Assembly (NCBI GenBank): GCA_030528845.1
Contig: JAUMYC010000040.1
Coordinates: 1 to 14,516, forward strand
From: Eubacteriales bacterium
Lineage (GTDB): Bacteria > Bacillota_A > Clostridia > Christensenellales > Aristaeellaceae
Direction: 5' to 3'
Length of the DNA: 14,516 nt
Position numbers and translations under genes: made by a program
Notes under the pieces: generated by a model
The model's database searches: none
Told to the model about the DNA's origin: nothing
Seen by the model: only the letters and a program-made list of their open reading frames with translations
In this document: positions 5,723-13,035 of the stretch, piece by piece
Position numbering within the stretch: the stretch's first letter is position 1
Layout of the letters: the number at the start of each line of letters is the position of its first letter

Positions 5723-6715
5723 TCAGGAGCTGGCGGTCATGGTGGAGCCGCAGCGCGGGCAGGTGGCGCAGCTGCCGCCGCAGGTGGTGCCGCAGGAGGA
5801 GCAGGTGCTGCAGCCCGCGCCCGTGCCCAGCAGGCTCGCGCAGCCGCAGCCGCAGCCCGCCGTCGCCGTGCTGCCGGAGGCTGCATTGGCCGTCGCTGCG
5901 GTGGCGGTCGATTGCGGGAAGAGCGGCAGAGAGAAGAATTCGTCGCACACGTTTTCGGAGAATTCCTCGCTCGGCGGGATCTGGCAGAAGCCGTAGGAGG
6001 GGATCATCACCTCCACCTCGGCCAGGATCTTGAGCACGATGGTCACGCAGATGTCGATCTTGAACTGGCAGTCGCCGATGTAAGAGCCGGACACGCAGAT
6101 CGCGCTGACGAGGCTTTCGAGCGTGAAGGGGACGATGGATTCGTCCGGGATGGCCAGCAGAACATCCTTTGCGACGGTGATCGTCGCCTGCCCCATCCAT
6201 TCCTGACAGCGCGCGTCGATAAAGAGCACGTCGATGGGCACGGCGATGTTGGCGCGCACGCGTGCAAACTGCGGCCTGTCGCACAGGCGGTCGATGGTCA
6301 GGTCGGTGATCTCGCCACGGGTAGTGGAGCTGCGGCAGCTTTCAAAGGTCCAGTTGCCCACGGGCGTGGGCAGCGGGCAGGGGCTGCTTTCCGCGTTTTC
6401 TACGGCCTGCTCATGGCTGATGGGCGCGTTACAGGAGCGGCAGTTGCAGTTGCAGGCGTTGCCGGAGCAATTGCAGCGGCAGGGCACGTTCGCGTTGCCG
6501 GGCAGGCCGTTGGCGCAGCCGGGGTTGACGATGGGCACGATGTTGCTCACGGTGATGGTCCTGTCGGAGAGCTGCTCCTGCGAGATGCAGGAATCGTATA
6601 CGTTTTTCACCTGCACGCAGATGCGCTCGCTCAGCCCGTTGATCGCATTGCCGCAATTCATCGTTCCGGGACAGGCGCAGCTGCCGTCCGAATTTTTGTA
6701 GCTGTAGAACGACAT
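5723..6715 (-). CDS. Cysteine-rich protein, possibly spore-surface associated
   Basis: A 330-residue protein with 32 cysteines. The start at 6715 is fixed by AGGGAGG 7 nt upstream; an upstream in-frame ATG two codons earlier is too close to the SD. Layout: N-terminal segment with ERICVQVKNVYDSC (30-43); a Cys cluster with eight Cys in 29 residues (67-95); a beta-rich core of alternating hydrophobic strands (about 148-240); the conserved-looking IPSYGFCQIPP (238-248) and FSLPLFPQ; an Ala/Thr/Ser linker; and a C-terminal Gly/Cys tail with ten Cys in 35 residues (288-322). There is no signal peptide or membrane helix. From memory, the VYDSC...PSYGxC core occurs in uncharacterised proteins of spore-forming Clostridia, and Cys-rich proteins build spore coats and exosporium. 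A spore-coat role is therefore an inference. Metal binding is an alternative. Confidence 0.75.
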   Translation of the reverse strand: MSFYSYKNSDGSCACPGTMNCGNAINGLSERICVQVKNVYDSCISQEQLSDRTITVSNIVPIVNPGCANGLPGNANVPCRCNCSGNACNCNCRSCNAPISHEQAVENAESSPCPLPTPVGNWTFESCRSSTTRGEITDLTIDRLCDRPQFARVRANIAVPIDVLFIDARCQEWMGQATITVAKDVLLAIPDESIVPFTLESLVSAICVSGSYIGDCQFKIDICVTIVLKILAEVEVMIPSYGFCQIPPSEEFSENVCDEFFSLPLFPQSTATAATANAASGSTATAGCGCGCASLLGTGAGCSTCSSCGTTCGGSCATCPRCGSTMTASS

Positions 6716-6805
6716 GAACATTCCTCCCTGTGGAATTTCTTGCGGGCTCCTGCCCACGCTGCATGGTATGGCGGGGCGTGGGTTTTGGTGCGCGGCAAAA
6801 ATGCA

Positions 6806-6834
6806 TTGCCCGGAACGCAAAGGGGTGTTATAAT
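6806..6834 (+). promoter_or_regulatory. Sigma-A promoter of the uridine phosphorylase-like gene
   Basis: TTGCCC (6806-6811), a 17-bp spacer and a perfect TATAAT (6829-6834), about 47 nt before the start codon, in the divergent intergenic region shared with the Cys-rich protein gene. Confidence 0.82.
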
Positions 6835-6881
6835 GCGGGAAGAAGCCCCTTTTCGGGCGCGAGCAGGGAGGGAAGAACGCC

Positions 6882-7658
6882 ATGCTGAACAACAACGAGG
6901 TCATGTATCACATCAACATGAAACAGGGCGACGTGGGCCGCTATGTCATCCTGCCGGGAGATCCGGGCCGCTGCGAGAAGATCGCAAAGCATTTTGACGA
7001 CTGCCATTTTGTAACGTCCAACCGTGAATATACCACCTACACCGGCACGCTGGAGGGAGAGAAGGTCTCCGTCACCTCCACGGGCATCGGCGGGCCTTCC
7101 GCTTCCATTGCGGTGGAAGAGCTCAAGATGATCGGCGCGGACACGTTTCTGCGCGTGGGCACCTGCGGCGGCATGCAGATCCCCTGCATGGGCGGCGACG
7201 TGATCATCGCTACGGGCGCCATCCGCATGGAAGGCACGAGCCGCGAATACATGCCCATCGAATTCCCGGCAGTTGCCGATTTCGAAGTGACGAGCGCGCT
7301 GGTGCAGGCGGCGAAGAACCTCGGCCTGCGGCATCACACAGGCGTTGTGGAATGCAAGGACAGCTTCTACGGCCAGCATGCGCCGGAGAGGCAGCCGGTC
7401 TCCTATGAGTTGATCCCCAAATGGAACGCGTGGATCAAGGGCGGCTGTCTGGCCAGCGAAATGGAGAGCGCGGCGCTGTATGTCGTCGCGGCCACGCTCG
7501 GCTGCCGTTCGGGCACTGCGCTGCTGTGCGTGCATAATCAGGAGCGCGAGCGGCTGGGCATGGAAAACCCGAAGGTGCACGACACCGAGGACGCCATCCG
7601 CACCGCCGTCGAGGCGCTGCGCATCCTGATCCGTCAGGACAAGGCGAAGGGCAAGTGA
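6882..7658 (+). CDS. udp: Uridine phosphorylase-type nucleoside phosphorylase
   Basis: The enzyme splits a nucleoside with phosphate into base and ribose 1-phosphate, for nucleoside salvage in the cytosol. The 258 residues match the NP-I family. Visible motifs are the phosphate-binding GDPGR (26-30), RVGTCGG (91-97) and the ribose-binding EMES (193-196). The segment [13 protein letters not shown] (158-170) lies where uridine phosphorylases carry their Gln and Arg for pyrimidine recognition, favouring uridine over purine nucleosides; specificity is inferred. The SD AGGGAGGG (6865-6872) is 9 nt before the ATG, and a near-consensus promoter lies upstream. A sugar-isomerase-like gene starts 49 nt downstream across only a weak hairpin, so some read-through is likely and ribose salvage may be linked to sugar metabolism. 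Confidence 0.9.
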   Translation: MLNNNEVMYHINMKQGDVGRYVILPGDPGRCEKIAKHFDDCHFVTSNREYTTYTGTLEGEKVSVTSTGIGGPSASIAVEELKMIGADTFLRVGTCGGMQIPCMGGDVIIATGAIRMEGTSREYMPIEFPAVADFEVTSALVQAAKNLGLRHHTGVVECKDSFYGQHAPERQPVSYELIPKWNAWIKGGCLASEMESAALYVVAATLGCRSGTALLCVHNQERERLGMENPKVHDTEDAIRTAVEALRILIRQDKAKGK

Positions 7659-7664
7659 TACATC

Positions 7665-7681
7665 GGGGCCAAAGCCCCTTT
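7665..7681 (+). terminator. Weak hairpin after the uridine phosphorylase gene
   Basis: A 5-bp stem GGGGC/GCCCC with CAAA loop is followed by only three T residues. It is probably an attenuating or stabilising hairpin rather than a full stop. Confidence 0.4.
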
Positions 7682-7707
7682 GTGATACAGGAAAGGAGAA
7701 ACGAAAA

Positions 7708-8535
7708 ATGGATAAGGTGTACATTCAGATCTATTCCGTGCGCGATCCGCTCCTCAAAGACTACGTCGGCTCGCTGAAAAAGCTCTCCGAGATCGGCTAC
7801 AACGGCATCGAATACGCCATCAGCTACGGCGGACTGAACCCCGCCGAGATGAAAAAGCTGCTGGCCGAGCTGAACCTCGATCCCATCTCCTCTCATGTGG
7901 GCCTGGACAAGGCCGTGGCCGACATCCCCTACATGGCGGAGATCGGCGGCCGCTACATCATCTGCCCGTCCGCCCGCTTCACCAATATGGAAGAGGCGCT
8001 GCGCACCGCCGAGAAGCTCAATGAGATCGGCAAGGAATGCGCCAAATATGGCCTGAAGTACGGCTACCACAACCATACGCAGGAATTCGCCGTGGACGGC
8101 GGAAAGTACCTGCTTGAGCACCTGATCGACAACACCGACCCGGCCAACGTCGTCTTCGAGCTGGACGTGGGCTGGTGCGAGACCGCCGGCGTGGACGCCG
8201 CCTCCTTCATCCAGAAGCACGCGGGCCGCTTTGAGCTGATCCATGCCAAGGAAGCCGGCAAGGTCGTGGGCGTGGAGCATCCCATCGACATGTCCAAGGT
8301 CGCGCGCGACGAAAACGGCCGCCCGGTCTTCACCGAGGAGCAGAAGCAGATCATGGCCGACCGTCAGCGCATGAACGTGCCCACCGGCAAGGGCATCTTT
8401 GATTGGAAGAAGGTCAAGGAAGTCGCCGATGCGCAGGGCGCCAAGGCCTACATCGTGGAGCGCGAGTGGGATTATCTCGACGAAATCTTCGCCTGCGTGA
8501 AGGAAGACTACGAATATCTCAAGAACAACGTCTGA
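7708..8535 (+). CDS. Sugar phosphate isomerase/epimerase-family TIM barrel (first of two)
   Basis: A 275-residue protein of the xylose-isomerase-like/AP endonuclease 2 TIM-barrel superfamily, whose members isomerise, epimerise or dehydrate sugars and inositols with a divalent metal. It opens with VYIQIYSVRDP (the Q-x-YSVRD start typical of one large subgroup) and has GIEYA (33-37), SSH (61-63) and YHNH (120-123). Candidate metal ligands follow at E151 (with D153), H179 and E251 (VERE). GKGIFDWKKV near the end is also typical. The exact substrate is not readable from the sequence. The SD AAGGAG (7693-7698) is 9 nt before the ATG. It is probably partly cotranscribed with the nucleoside phosphorylase gene and with the next TIM-barrel gene, from which it is clearly divergent rather than a recent duplicate. 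Confidence 0.87.
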   Translation: MDKVYIQIYSVRDPLLKDYVGSLKKLSEIGYNGIEYAISYGGLNPAEMKKLLAELNLDPISSHVGLDKAVADIPYMAEIGGRYIICPSARFTNMEEALRTAEKLNEIGKECAKYGLKYGYHNHTQEFAVDGGKYLLEHLIDNTDPANVVFELDVGWCETAGVDAASFIQKHAGRFELIHAKEAGKVVGVEHPIDMSKVARDENGRPVFTEEQKQIMADRQRMNVPTGKGIFDWKKVKEVADAQGAKAYIVEREWDYLDEIFACVKEDYEYLKNNV

Positions 8536-8550
8536 TCGGACGGAAAAAAG

Positions 8551-8577
8551 CGGGGCGTTCCTTTCGGGAACGCCCCG
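8551..8577. terminator. Strong hairpin between the two TIM-barrel genes
   Basis: A perfect 11-bp GC-rich stem (8551-8561 with 8567-8577) with a 5-nt loop. The plus-strand tail (TTCTGC) is poor, while the minus strand has six T residues after it. It starts 15 nt after one stop and ends 6 nt before the SD of the next gene. It may be a partial terminator or protect the upstream mRNA. Confidence 0.65.
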
Positions 8578-8595
8578 TTCTGCGGAGGTTGCATA

Positions 8596-9456
8596 ATGAA
8601 GCTGTCGGTGCAGACCGGGGGATTGCTCGGGGCCAATACGCTGGAGGAGACCTTCCGGCTGGCCGCAGAGGCCGGGTTTGAAGGCGTGGATCTCAATTTG
8701 TTTTTCGACCATACGTCGGCGTCCTTGCAGGAATTCTGCGCGCCCGTGCGCGCGGCGATGCAGAAGTACGGCGTAAAGATCGTGCAGGCGCACGCGCCGT
8801 TTCCCTATACGCCCTTTTCCGAGACGGACAACGAGGCCGTGCTGCGGGCGACGGAGCAGGCTGTGCGCATCTGCGGGGAGCTCGGCTGCCCGTATCTCGT
8901 GGTGCATCCGCGCCCCGTGCGCGAGCAGCCGGGCTGCTCGCAGGCGGACGAATTCGCCTATAACCTGCAGTGGTACGCGCGCCTGATCCCCGCGCTGGAG
9001 GAAACGGGCGTGGTCTGCTGTCTGGAAAACCTGATGATCGACGGCAGGGACGGCCGGCTGCTCACCGGCCCGTGCATGGAGCCGCGCGAGGCGCTGGCCT
9101 ATGTCGACGCGCTCAACGAGCGGGCGGGCAAAGCGCTCTTTGGCTTTTGTCTGGATATCGGCCACGCGACCGTCATGGGCATGGACCCCGCCGAGTACAT
9201 CCGCGCGCTGGGCGGGTGCATCCGCTGTCTGCATGTGCACGACAACGACGGGCGGGACGACGAGCATGTATTTCCGTTCATGGGCGTGACGGACTGGCCG
9301 CGCGTGTGCGCCGCGCTGCGGGAGAGCGGCTACGCGGGCGATCTGAGCTTTGAGACCTTCGGCATCTTCAGACGGTACGACCGCCGCCTCACGCAGCCGC
9401 TGCTTGCGCTGCTTGCGCAGACCGGGCGCATGCTGCGGGACGACATACTGGCATAA
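8596..9456 (+). CDS. Sugar phosphate isomerase/epimerase-family TIM barrel (second of two)
   Basis: A 286-residue protein of the same superfamily as its upstream neighbour but of a different subgroup, closer in motif pattern to endonuclease IV-like isomerases. Candidate metal ligands are H66 (QAHAPF), H104 (VVHPRP), E144 (CLENL), D187 and H190 (LDIGHA), H213, H215 and D216 (HVHDNDG), and E253 (SFETFG). All expected positions are filled, so an active metalloenzyme is likely; the sugar substrate is unknown. The SD GGAGGT (8584-8589) is 6 nt before the ATG. A bidirectional terminator follows immediately. Together with the phosphorylase and the first TIM barrel it suggests a small carbohydrate-salvage unit. 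Confidence 0.87.
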   Translation: MKLSVQTGGLLGANTLEETFRLAAEAGFEGVDLNLFFDHTSASLQEFCAPVRAAMQKYGVKIVQAHAPFPYTPFSETDNEAVLRATEQAVRICGELGCPYLVVHPRPVREQPGCSQADEFAYNLQWYARLIPALEETGVVCCLENLMIDGRDGRLLTGPCMEPREALAYVDALNERAGKALFGFCLDIGHATVMGMDPAEYIRALGGCIRCLHVHDNDGRDDEHVFPFMGVTDWPRVCAALRESGYAGDLSFETFGIFRRYDRRLTQPLLALLAQTGRMLRDDILA

Positions 9457-9497
9457 AAAGATCCCCTTCCGGAATTTCGGAAGGGGACGCGTTTTGT
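9457..9497. terminator. Bidirectional intrinsic terminator between convergent genes
   Basis: A perfect 10-bp stem (9462-9471 with 9478-9487) with a 6-nt loop is followed by CGCGTTTTGTTT on the plus strand and by TCTTTTTATG on the minus strand. It serves the TIM-barrel gene and the converging EIIC-like gene. Confidence 0.88.
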
Positions 9498-10529
9498 TTA
9501 CAGGTCCAGCTTGAGGTCGCCCGGCTTGATCCAGCCGATCCTGCGCAGCAGTTCGCCAAAGAGCCATGTGAGCACGGCGGGCAGGACAAAGCAGACGAGG
9601 AGCATGCCGACCCAGCTCATCGCGCCGCCGAAGTTTTCCGCAGCCATGACGCCGATGGGCCCGACGAGGCCGCAGGTGCCCATGCCGGAGGCCACGGCCG
9701 TGCCGTTTTCCATTTTGAACAGGCAGGTGGCAAGCGGACCGGTGACGGCGGCTGCGAGCGTCGGGGGGATCCAGATGCGCGGGTTGCGCACGATATTGCC
9801 CATCTGCAGCATGCTCGTGCCCAGCCCCTGCGCCACGAGGCCGCCCCAGCGGTTTTCGCGGAAGCTCATCACGGCGAAGCCGACCATCTGCGCGCAGCAG
9901 CCGGCGGTCGCCGCGCCGCCCGCCAGCCCGATGAGCCCCAGAGAGGCGCAGATGGCGGCGGAGCTGATGGGCAGAGTGAGCGTGACGCCCACGATCACGG
10001 AGACGAGGATGCCCATCCAGAAGGGCTGCAGCTCGGTGGCATGCATGATGAGATTGCCAAAGCCGGTCATGATGGCGTTCACGCCGGGGCCGAGCAGCAT
10101 GCCGACCAGAAGGCCGGAGACGATGGTGACGGTGGGGGTGACGAGGATATCGATCTTGGTTTCCTTGGAGACGAGCTTGCCGAGCTCGGCGGCGATGATG
10201 GCCGCGACAAACGTGCCCAGCGGGCCGCCCAGCGCATAGGAGCCCGCGCCCACCGCGCACAGCGAGAAGAGCACGAGGCCGTTTGCACCGAGGGTGGAGC
10301 CGATAGCGCAGGCGATGGCCGGGCCCGCTGCGGCGCTGCAATAGCCCGCGATCGCGTCGAGCCACTGCCAGCCGAGCCTGCCTGCGAGGGTATCGAAGAT
10401 GGTGCCGATGAGCAAAGAGGCGAACAGGCCCATCGCCATGGAGCCGAGCGCGTCCACCAGATAGCGCTTTGCGGAGAGAACGATGCCTTTCCGCTTCAGA
10501 AACGCGCCAAAACGATTTTGATCTGCCAT
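9498..10529 (-). CDS. PTS EIIC-like (PTS_EIIC_2/PfoR type) membrane protein
   Basis: A 343-residue, very hydrophobic protein with about eight to ten membrane segments. Glycine-rich loops and TPTVTIVSGLLVG (131-143), NPRIWIPPTLAAAVTGPLA (249-267) and a KPGDLKLDL end fit the PTS_EIIC_2 group, which includes the PfoR-like proteins. Classic EIIC proteins form the sugar channel of a phosphotransferase system, but this subgroup often stands alone, and no EIIA or EIIB gene is nearby. Transport of a sugar-like compound or a regulatory role are both possible. The start at 10529 has AAAGGA 11 nt upstream; an in-frame ATG four codons earlier is too close to that SD. Its own promoter and a hairpin in the leader lie upstream. 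Confidence 0.8.
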   Translation of the reverse strand: MADQNRFGAFLKRKGIVLSAKRYLVDALGSMAMGLFASLLIGTIFDTLAGRLGWQWLDAIAGYCSAAAGPAIACAIGSTLGANGLVLFSLCAVGAGSYALGGPLGTFVAAIIAAELGKLVSKETKIDILVTPTVTIVSGLLVGMLLGPGVNAIMTGFGNLIMHATELQPFWMGILVSVIVGVTLTLPISSAAICASLGLIGLAGGAATAGCCAQMVGFAVMSFRENRWGGLVAQGLGTSMLQMGNIVRNPRIWIPPTLAAAVTGPLATCLFKMENGTAVASGMGTCGLVGPIGVMAAENFGGAMSWVGMLLVCFVLPAVLTWLFGELLRRIGWIKPGDLKLDL

Positions 10530-10544
10530 GAAAAAACACATCCT

Positions 10545-10566
10545 TTCGGGAACCGCAACCGTTCCC
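10545..10566 (-). promoter_or_regulatory. Leader hairpin next to the EIIC-like gene's ribosome binding site
   Basis: On the minus strand GGGAAC and GTTCCC pair around a 7-nt loop directly before the SD GAAAGGA. Such a hairpin could influence translation start, but no known RNA family is recognised. Confidence 0.35.
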
Positions 10567-10630
10567 TTGCTTGGGGTTGGATTGCGATCTTCCGGAGGCT
10601 GTTTTTTTGCACCGCAGACCGTTGAGAAGG

Positions 10631-10659
10631 ATTGTACACGTTTGCGGGGGAAAAAGCAA
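10631..10659 (-). promoter_or_regulatory. Sigma-A promoter of the EIIC-like gene
   Basis: On the minus strand TTGCTT (10654-10659) and TACAAT (10631-10636) are separated by 17 bp. It lies about 100 nt before the start codon, giving a fairly long leader. Confidence 0.7.
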
Positions 10660-10709
10660 GCAAAGAAAAGAAAATGAGGCCCGGAGGCGAAAGGTTTGCC
10701 GTTTTTCCG

Positions 10710-10738
10710 TTGCGCCGAAGCGGCAAATGGAGTATTAT
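10710..10738 (+). promoter_or_regulatory. Promoter of the small-membrane-protein/trmB-M18/MATE operon
   Basis: TTGCGC (10710-10715), a 17-bp spacer and TATTAT (10733-10738) lie about 33 nt before the first start codon. It diverges from the EIIC-like gene's promoter. Confidence 0.65.
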
Positions 10739-10771
10739 ATAGAGAACGTATAGACGGAGGACTGTGCAAAG

Positions 10772-10984
10772 ATGAAGGGGAAAATGAACATAAGGACGAT
10801 CATATGCCTCGTGCTGACGGTGATGTACGCCCTTGGGCTGGTGCTGATGCTGGCAAAGCAGATGGACCTGGGCCTGCTGCTGTGGGGCGTTTCCACTGTC
10901 GGCGGCATGGGCGTTCTGTATTACATCAACAAAAAGGAAAAGGCCGCAAAGCAGGCGGCTGAGCAAGAAGAAGGAGAACACTGA
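10772..10984 (+). CDS. Small membrane protein with charged tail, unknown function
   Basis: A 70-residue protein. A short basic N-terminus is followed by two hydrophobic segments, about residues 8-27 and 33-51, and then a highly charged tail rich in Lys, Ala and Glu (KKEKAAKQAAEQEEGEH), probably cytoplasmic and helical. The SD GGAGG (10756-10760) is 11 nt before the ATG, on the long side. A promoter with good spacing lies upstream, and the next gene starts 2 nt after the stop with its SD inside this gene's end, indicating translational coupling with the TrmB-containing gene. I do not recognise the family. Confidence 0.75.
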   Translation: MKGKMNIRTIICLVLTVMYALGLVLMLAKQMDLGLLLWGVSTVGGMGVLYYINKKEKAAKQAAEQEEGEH

Positions 10985-10986
10985 CC

Positions 10987-13020
10987 GTGCGACTGCGCAA
11001 AAAGCCATGGGCCGAGGCGGAACTGGCCGTCAGCCCGTTTTTTATTGAGAACGCTTCGCAATACAGGGGCCGCTGGAAGGATGCCTTTCCGGAGGAGCTG
11101 CGCGGCATGCCTCTGCATCTGGAGGTAGGCTGCGGCAAATGCGTGCAGACGGCCCGCATCGCCCATGCCGACCCGAACGTGCGCCTGCTGGCCATCGACG
11201 AGGTGCGCAAGATCCTCGCCGTGGGCGCACGGGAGGTGGAGCAGGTATATGGCGAAGGGGAAGTGCCCAATCTGCGCCTGTGCTGCGCGGACGCCTCGGA
11301 GCTGGAGAGCTGGCTCGCGCCGGAGGACAGAGTGGAACGGCTGTATATCGCCTTCCCGAACCCCTGGACGCAGCGTCTCAAGCACCACAAGCGCCGCCTG
11401 ACCCACCCGCGCCAGCTCATGCAATATCGCGAGGTCATGCCCGACGGCGCAGAGATCTGGTTCAAGACGGACGACGAGGAGCTCTTCGCCGCCTCGAAGG
11501 AATATCTGCCCGCCTGCGGCTTTGTGATCACGTATCTCACGGACGACCTGCACGGGAGCGGCTTTACGCCCAATTTCCGGAGCGAGCACGAAAAGAAGTT
11601 CGCCGCGGAGGGCAAGCCCATCCACATGCTGATCGCCCGCAAGGATAAGCTTCCGGACGATTTTGTAGCGCCCAAACAGAAAAACATGCGAAAGAGGGAA
11701 ATGAAGATGAACAAACAGGCCCTGACCGAAACCAGAAACCTGATCTCCTTCCTGGAGAAGAGCCCGACCGCCTTTCAGGCCGTCGCCAATATCTCGGCCA
11801 TGCTGAATGAAAACGGCTTTGAAAAGCTGGACGAGGGCAAGGAATGGAAGCTCGCGCCCGGCGGCAAGTATTACATCACCCGCAACAACACCACCGCCAT
11901 CGCCTTCCGCGTGCCCGCGCAGGCGCCGCAGTCGGTCATGCTCATCGCCAGCCACACCGACAGCCCCACCTTCAAGGTGAAGGCCAACGCCGAAAACGAG
12001 GCCTTCGGCAAGTATGTCCGCCTCAACACCGAGCGCTACGGCGGCGCGATCCTCTTCAGCTGGATGGACAGGCCTCTCTCCGTGGCCGGCCGCGCCATCG
12101 TGCTCAAGGACGGCAAATTCGAGACCAAGCTGGTCAACATCGACAAGGATCTGTGCGTCATCCCGAACGTGGCCCCGCATATGATGCGCGGCATCAACGA
12201 CGGCTTCAAGCCCAATCCGGCCGTGGATATGGTGCCGCTGATGGGCGCTGCCGCCTCCAAGGGTGCGCTCAGGAAGATGGTGGCGGAGCAGTGCGGCTGC
12301 GCCGAAGAGGAGATCGTCTCCATGGACGTGTTCCTCTACGATCGTACCGGCGGCCGCGTCTGGGGCGCGAACGACGAGTTCTATTCCGTGCCGCGCATCG
12401 ACAACATGCAGTGCGCCTATTCCACGCTCGTCGGCTTTATCAACGCCAAGGCCCCGGAGACCGCGCTGCAGGTCTACGCCGCCTTTGACAACGAGGAGAC
12501 CGGCTCCTCCACCAAGCAGGGCGCCGCTTCCAACATCCTGCTCGATCTGCTCAGCAGGGTCTGCGAAGGCCAGAGAGTCGATCTGCGCGCCATCCTCGCG
12601 CATTCCTTCATGCTCTCCGCCGACAACGGCCACGCCATGCACCCGAACCATCCCGAGCTCTCCGACCGCGACAACTGCCCGCATATGAACGGCGGCGTGG
12701 TGATCAAGTACAACGCCTCGCAGCGCTATACCACCGACGGCGTTTCCGCGGCGATCTTCGCGGAGATCTGCAGGCGCGCGGGCGTGCCCACTCAGTCCTT
12801 CGCCAACCGCTCCGACCTCATGGGCGGCGGCACCCTCGGCTCCATCTCCAACTGCCGCGTGGCCATGAACACGGTCGACATCGGCCTTGCCCAGCTGGCC
12901 ATGCACTCCTGCTATGAGACCGGCGGCTGCGAGGACACCCTCTACATGGAGCAGGCGGTCGAAGCCTTCTACAACAGCGTGATCGTCGCCGACGGCGACG
13001 GCTGCTACACCCTCAAATAA
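10987..13020 (+). CDS. trmB: Fused tRNA (guanine-N7)-methyltransferase (TrmB) and M18-family aminopeptidase
   Basis: One uninterrupted 677-codon frame encodes two enzymes. Residues 1 to about 218 are TrmB, which makes m7G46 in tRNA using SAM: LEVGCGKC (45-52, SAM loop), FPNPWTQRLKHHKRRLTHPR (123-142), EIWFKTDDEELF (156-167) and TDDLH (185-189). Residues about 241-677 form a complete M18 metallo-aminopeptidase: ASHTDSP (321-327), the acidic DNEETGSS (501-508), ADNGHAMHPNHPE (545-557), MGGGTLGS and AMHS (638-641). A basic, unstructured-looking linker (219-240) joins them. The GTG start has AAGGAG 10 nt upstream. I checked the frame codon by codon across the junction and find no stop. Normally these are separate proteins; a lost stop codon, a sequencing error or a true fusion are all possible. 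An internal ATG at 11707 could also give the peptidase alone (437 residues). Confidence 0.85.
   Translation: MRLRKKPWAEAELAVSPFFIENASQYRGRWKDAFPEELRGMPLHLEVGCGKCVQTARIAHADPNVRLLAIDEVRKILAVGAREVEQVYGEGEVPNLRLCCADASELESWLAPEDRVERLYIAFPNPWTQRLKHHKRRLTHPRQLMQYREVMPDGAEIWFKTDDEELFAASKEYLPACGFVITYLTDDLHGSGFTPNFRSEHEKKFAAEGKPIHMLIARKDKLPDDFVAPKQKNMRKREMKMNKQALTETRNLISFLEKSPTAFQAVANISAMLNENGFEKLDEGKEWKLAPGGKYYITRNNTTAIAFRVPAQAPQSVMLIASHTDSPTFKVKANAENEAFGKYVRLNTERYGGAILFSWMDRPLSVAGRAIVLKDGKFETKLVNIDKDLCVIPNVAPHMMRGINDGFKPNPAVDMVPLMGAAASKGALRKMVAEQCGCAEEEIVSMDVFLYDRTGGRVWGANDEFYSVPRIDNMQCAYSTLVGFINAKAPETALQVYAAFDNEETGSSTKQGAASNILLDLLSRVCEGQRVDLRAILAHSFMLSADNGHAMHPNHPELSDRDNCPHMNGGVVIKYNASQRYTTDGVSAAIFAEICRRAGVPTQSFANRSDLMGGGTLGSISNCRVAMNTVDIGLAQLAMHSCYETGGCEDTLYMEQAVEAFYNSVIVADGDGCYTLK
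11693..11709 (+). promoter_or_regulatory. Internal ribosome binding site and ATG before the M18 part
   Basis: AGAGGG (11693-11698) lies 8 nt before an in-frame ATG at 11707 (another ATG is at 11701), exactly where a stand-alone M18 aminopeptidase would begin (MNKQALTETRNL). It suggests that the peptidase was, or still is, translated separately. Confidence 0.5.
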
Positions 13021-13035
13021 GGGGGACGGCGCACA

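Noticed and set aside
6763..6770. Possible sigma-E-like -10 (CATACCAT on the minus strand) before the Cys-rich gene
   Set aside because: The matching -35 is poor, so the sequence alone does not support a sporulation promoter.
4417..6997. Long plus-strand frames opposite the sialidase-like and Cys-rich genes
   Set aside because: Low-complexity Ala/Arg/Gly composition and no ribosome binding sites; the minus-strand genes explain the coding signal.
7708..9456. Tandem duplication of one isomerase gene
   Set aside because: The two proteins differ in N-terminal motif, ligand pattern and loops, so they are distant members of one superfamily, not a recent duplicate.
7435..10659. Open minus-strand frame of over 1000 codons
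   Set aside because: It runs antisense through two clear TIM-barrel genes and out of frame through the EIIC-like gene; its His/Arg/Ala-rich composition is typical of shadow frames in GC-rich DNA.
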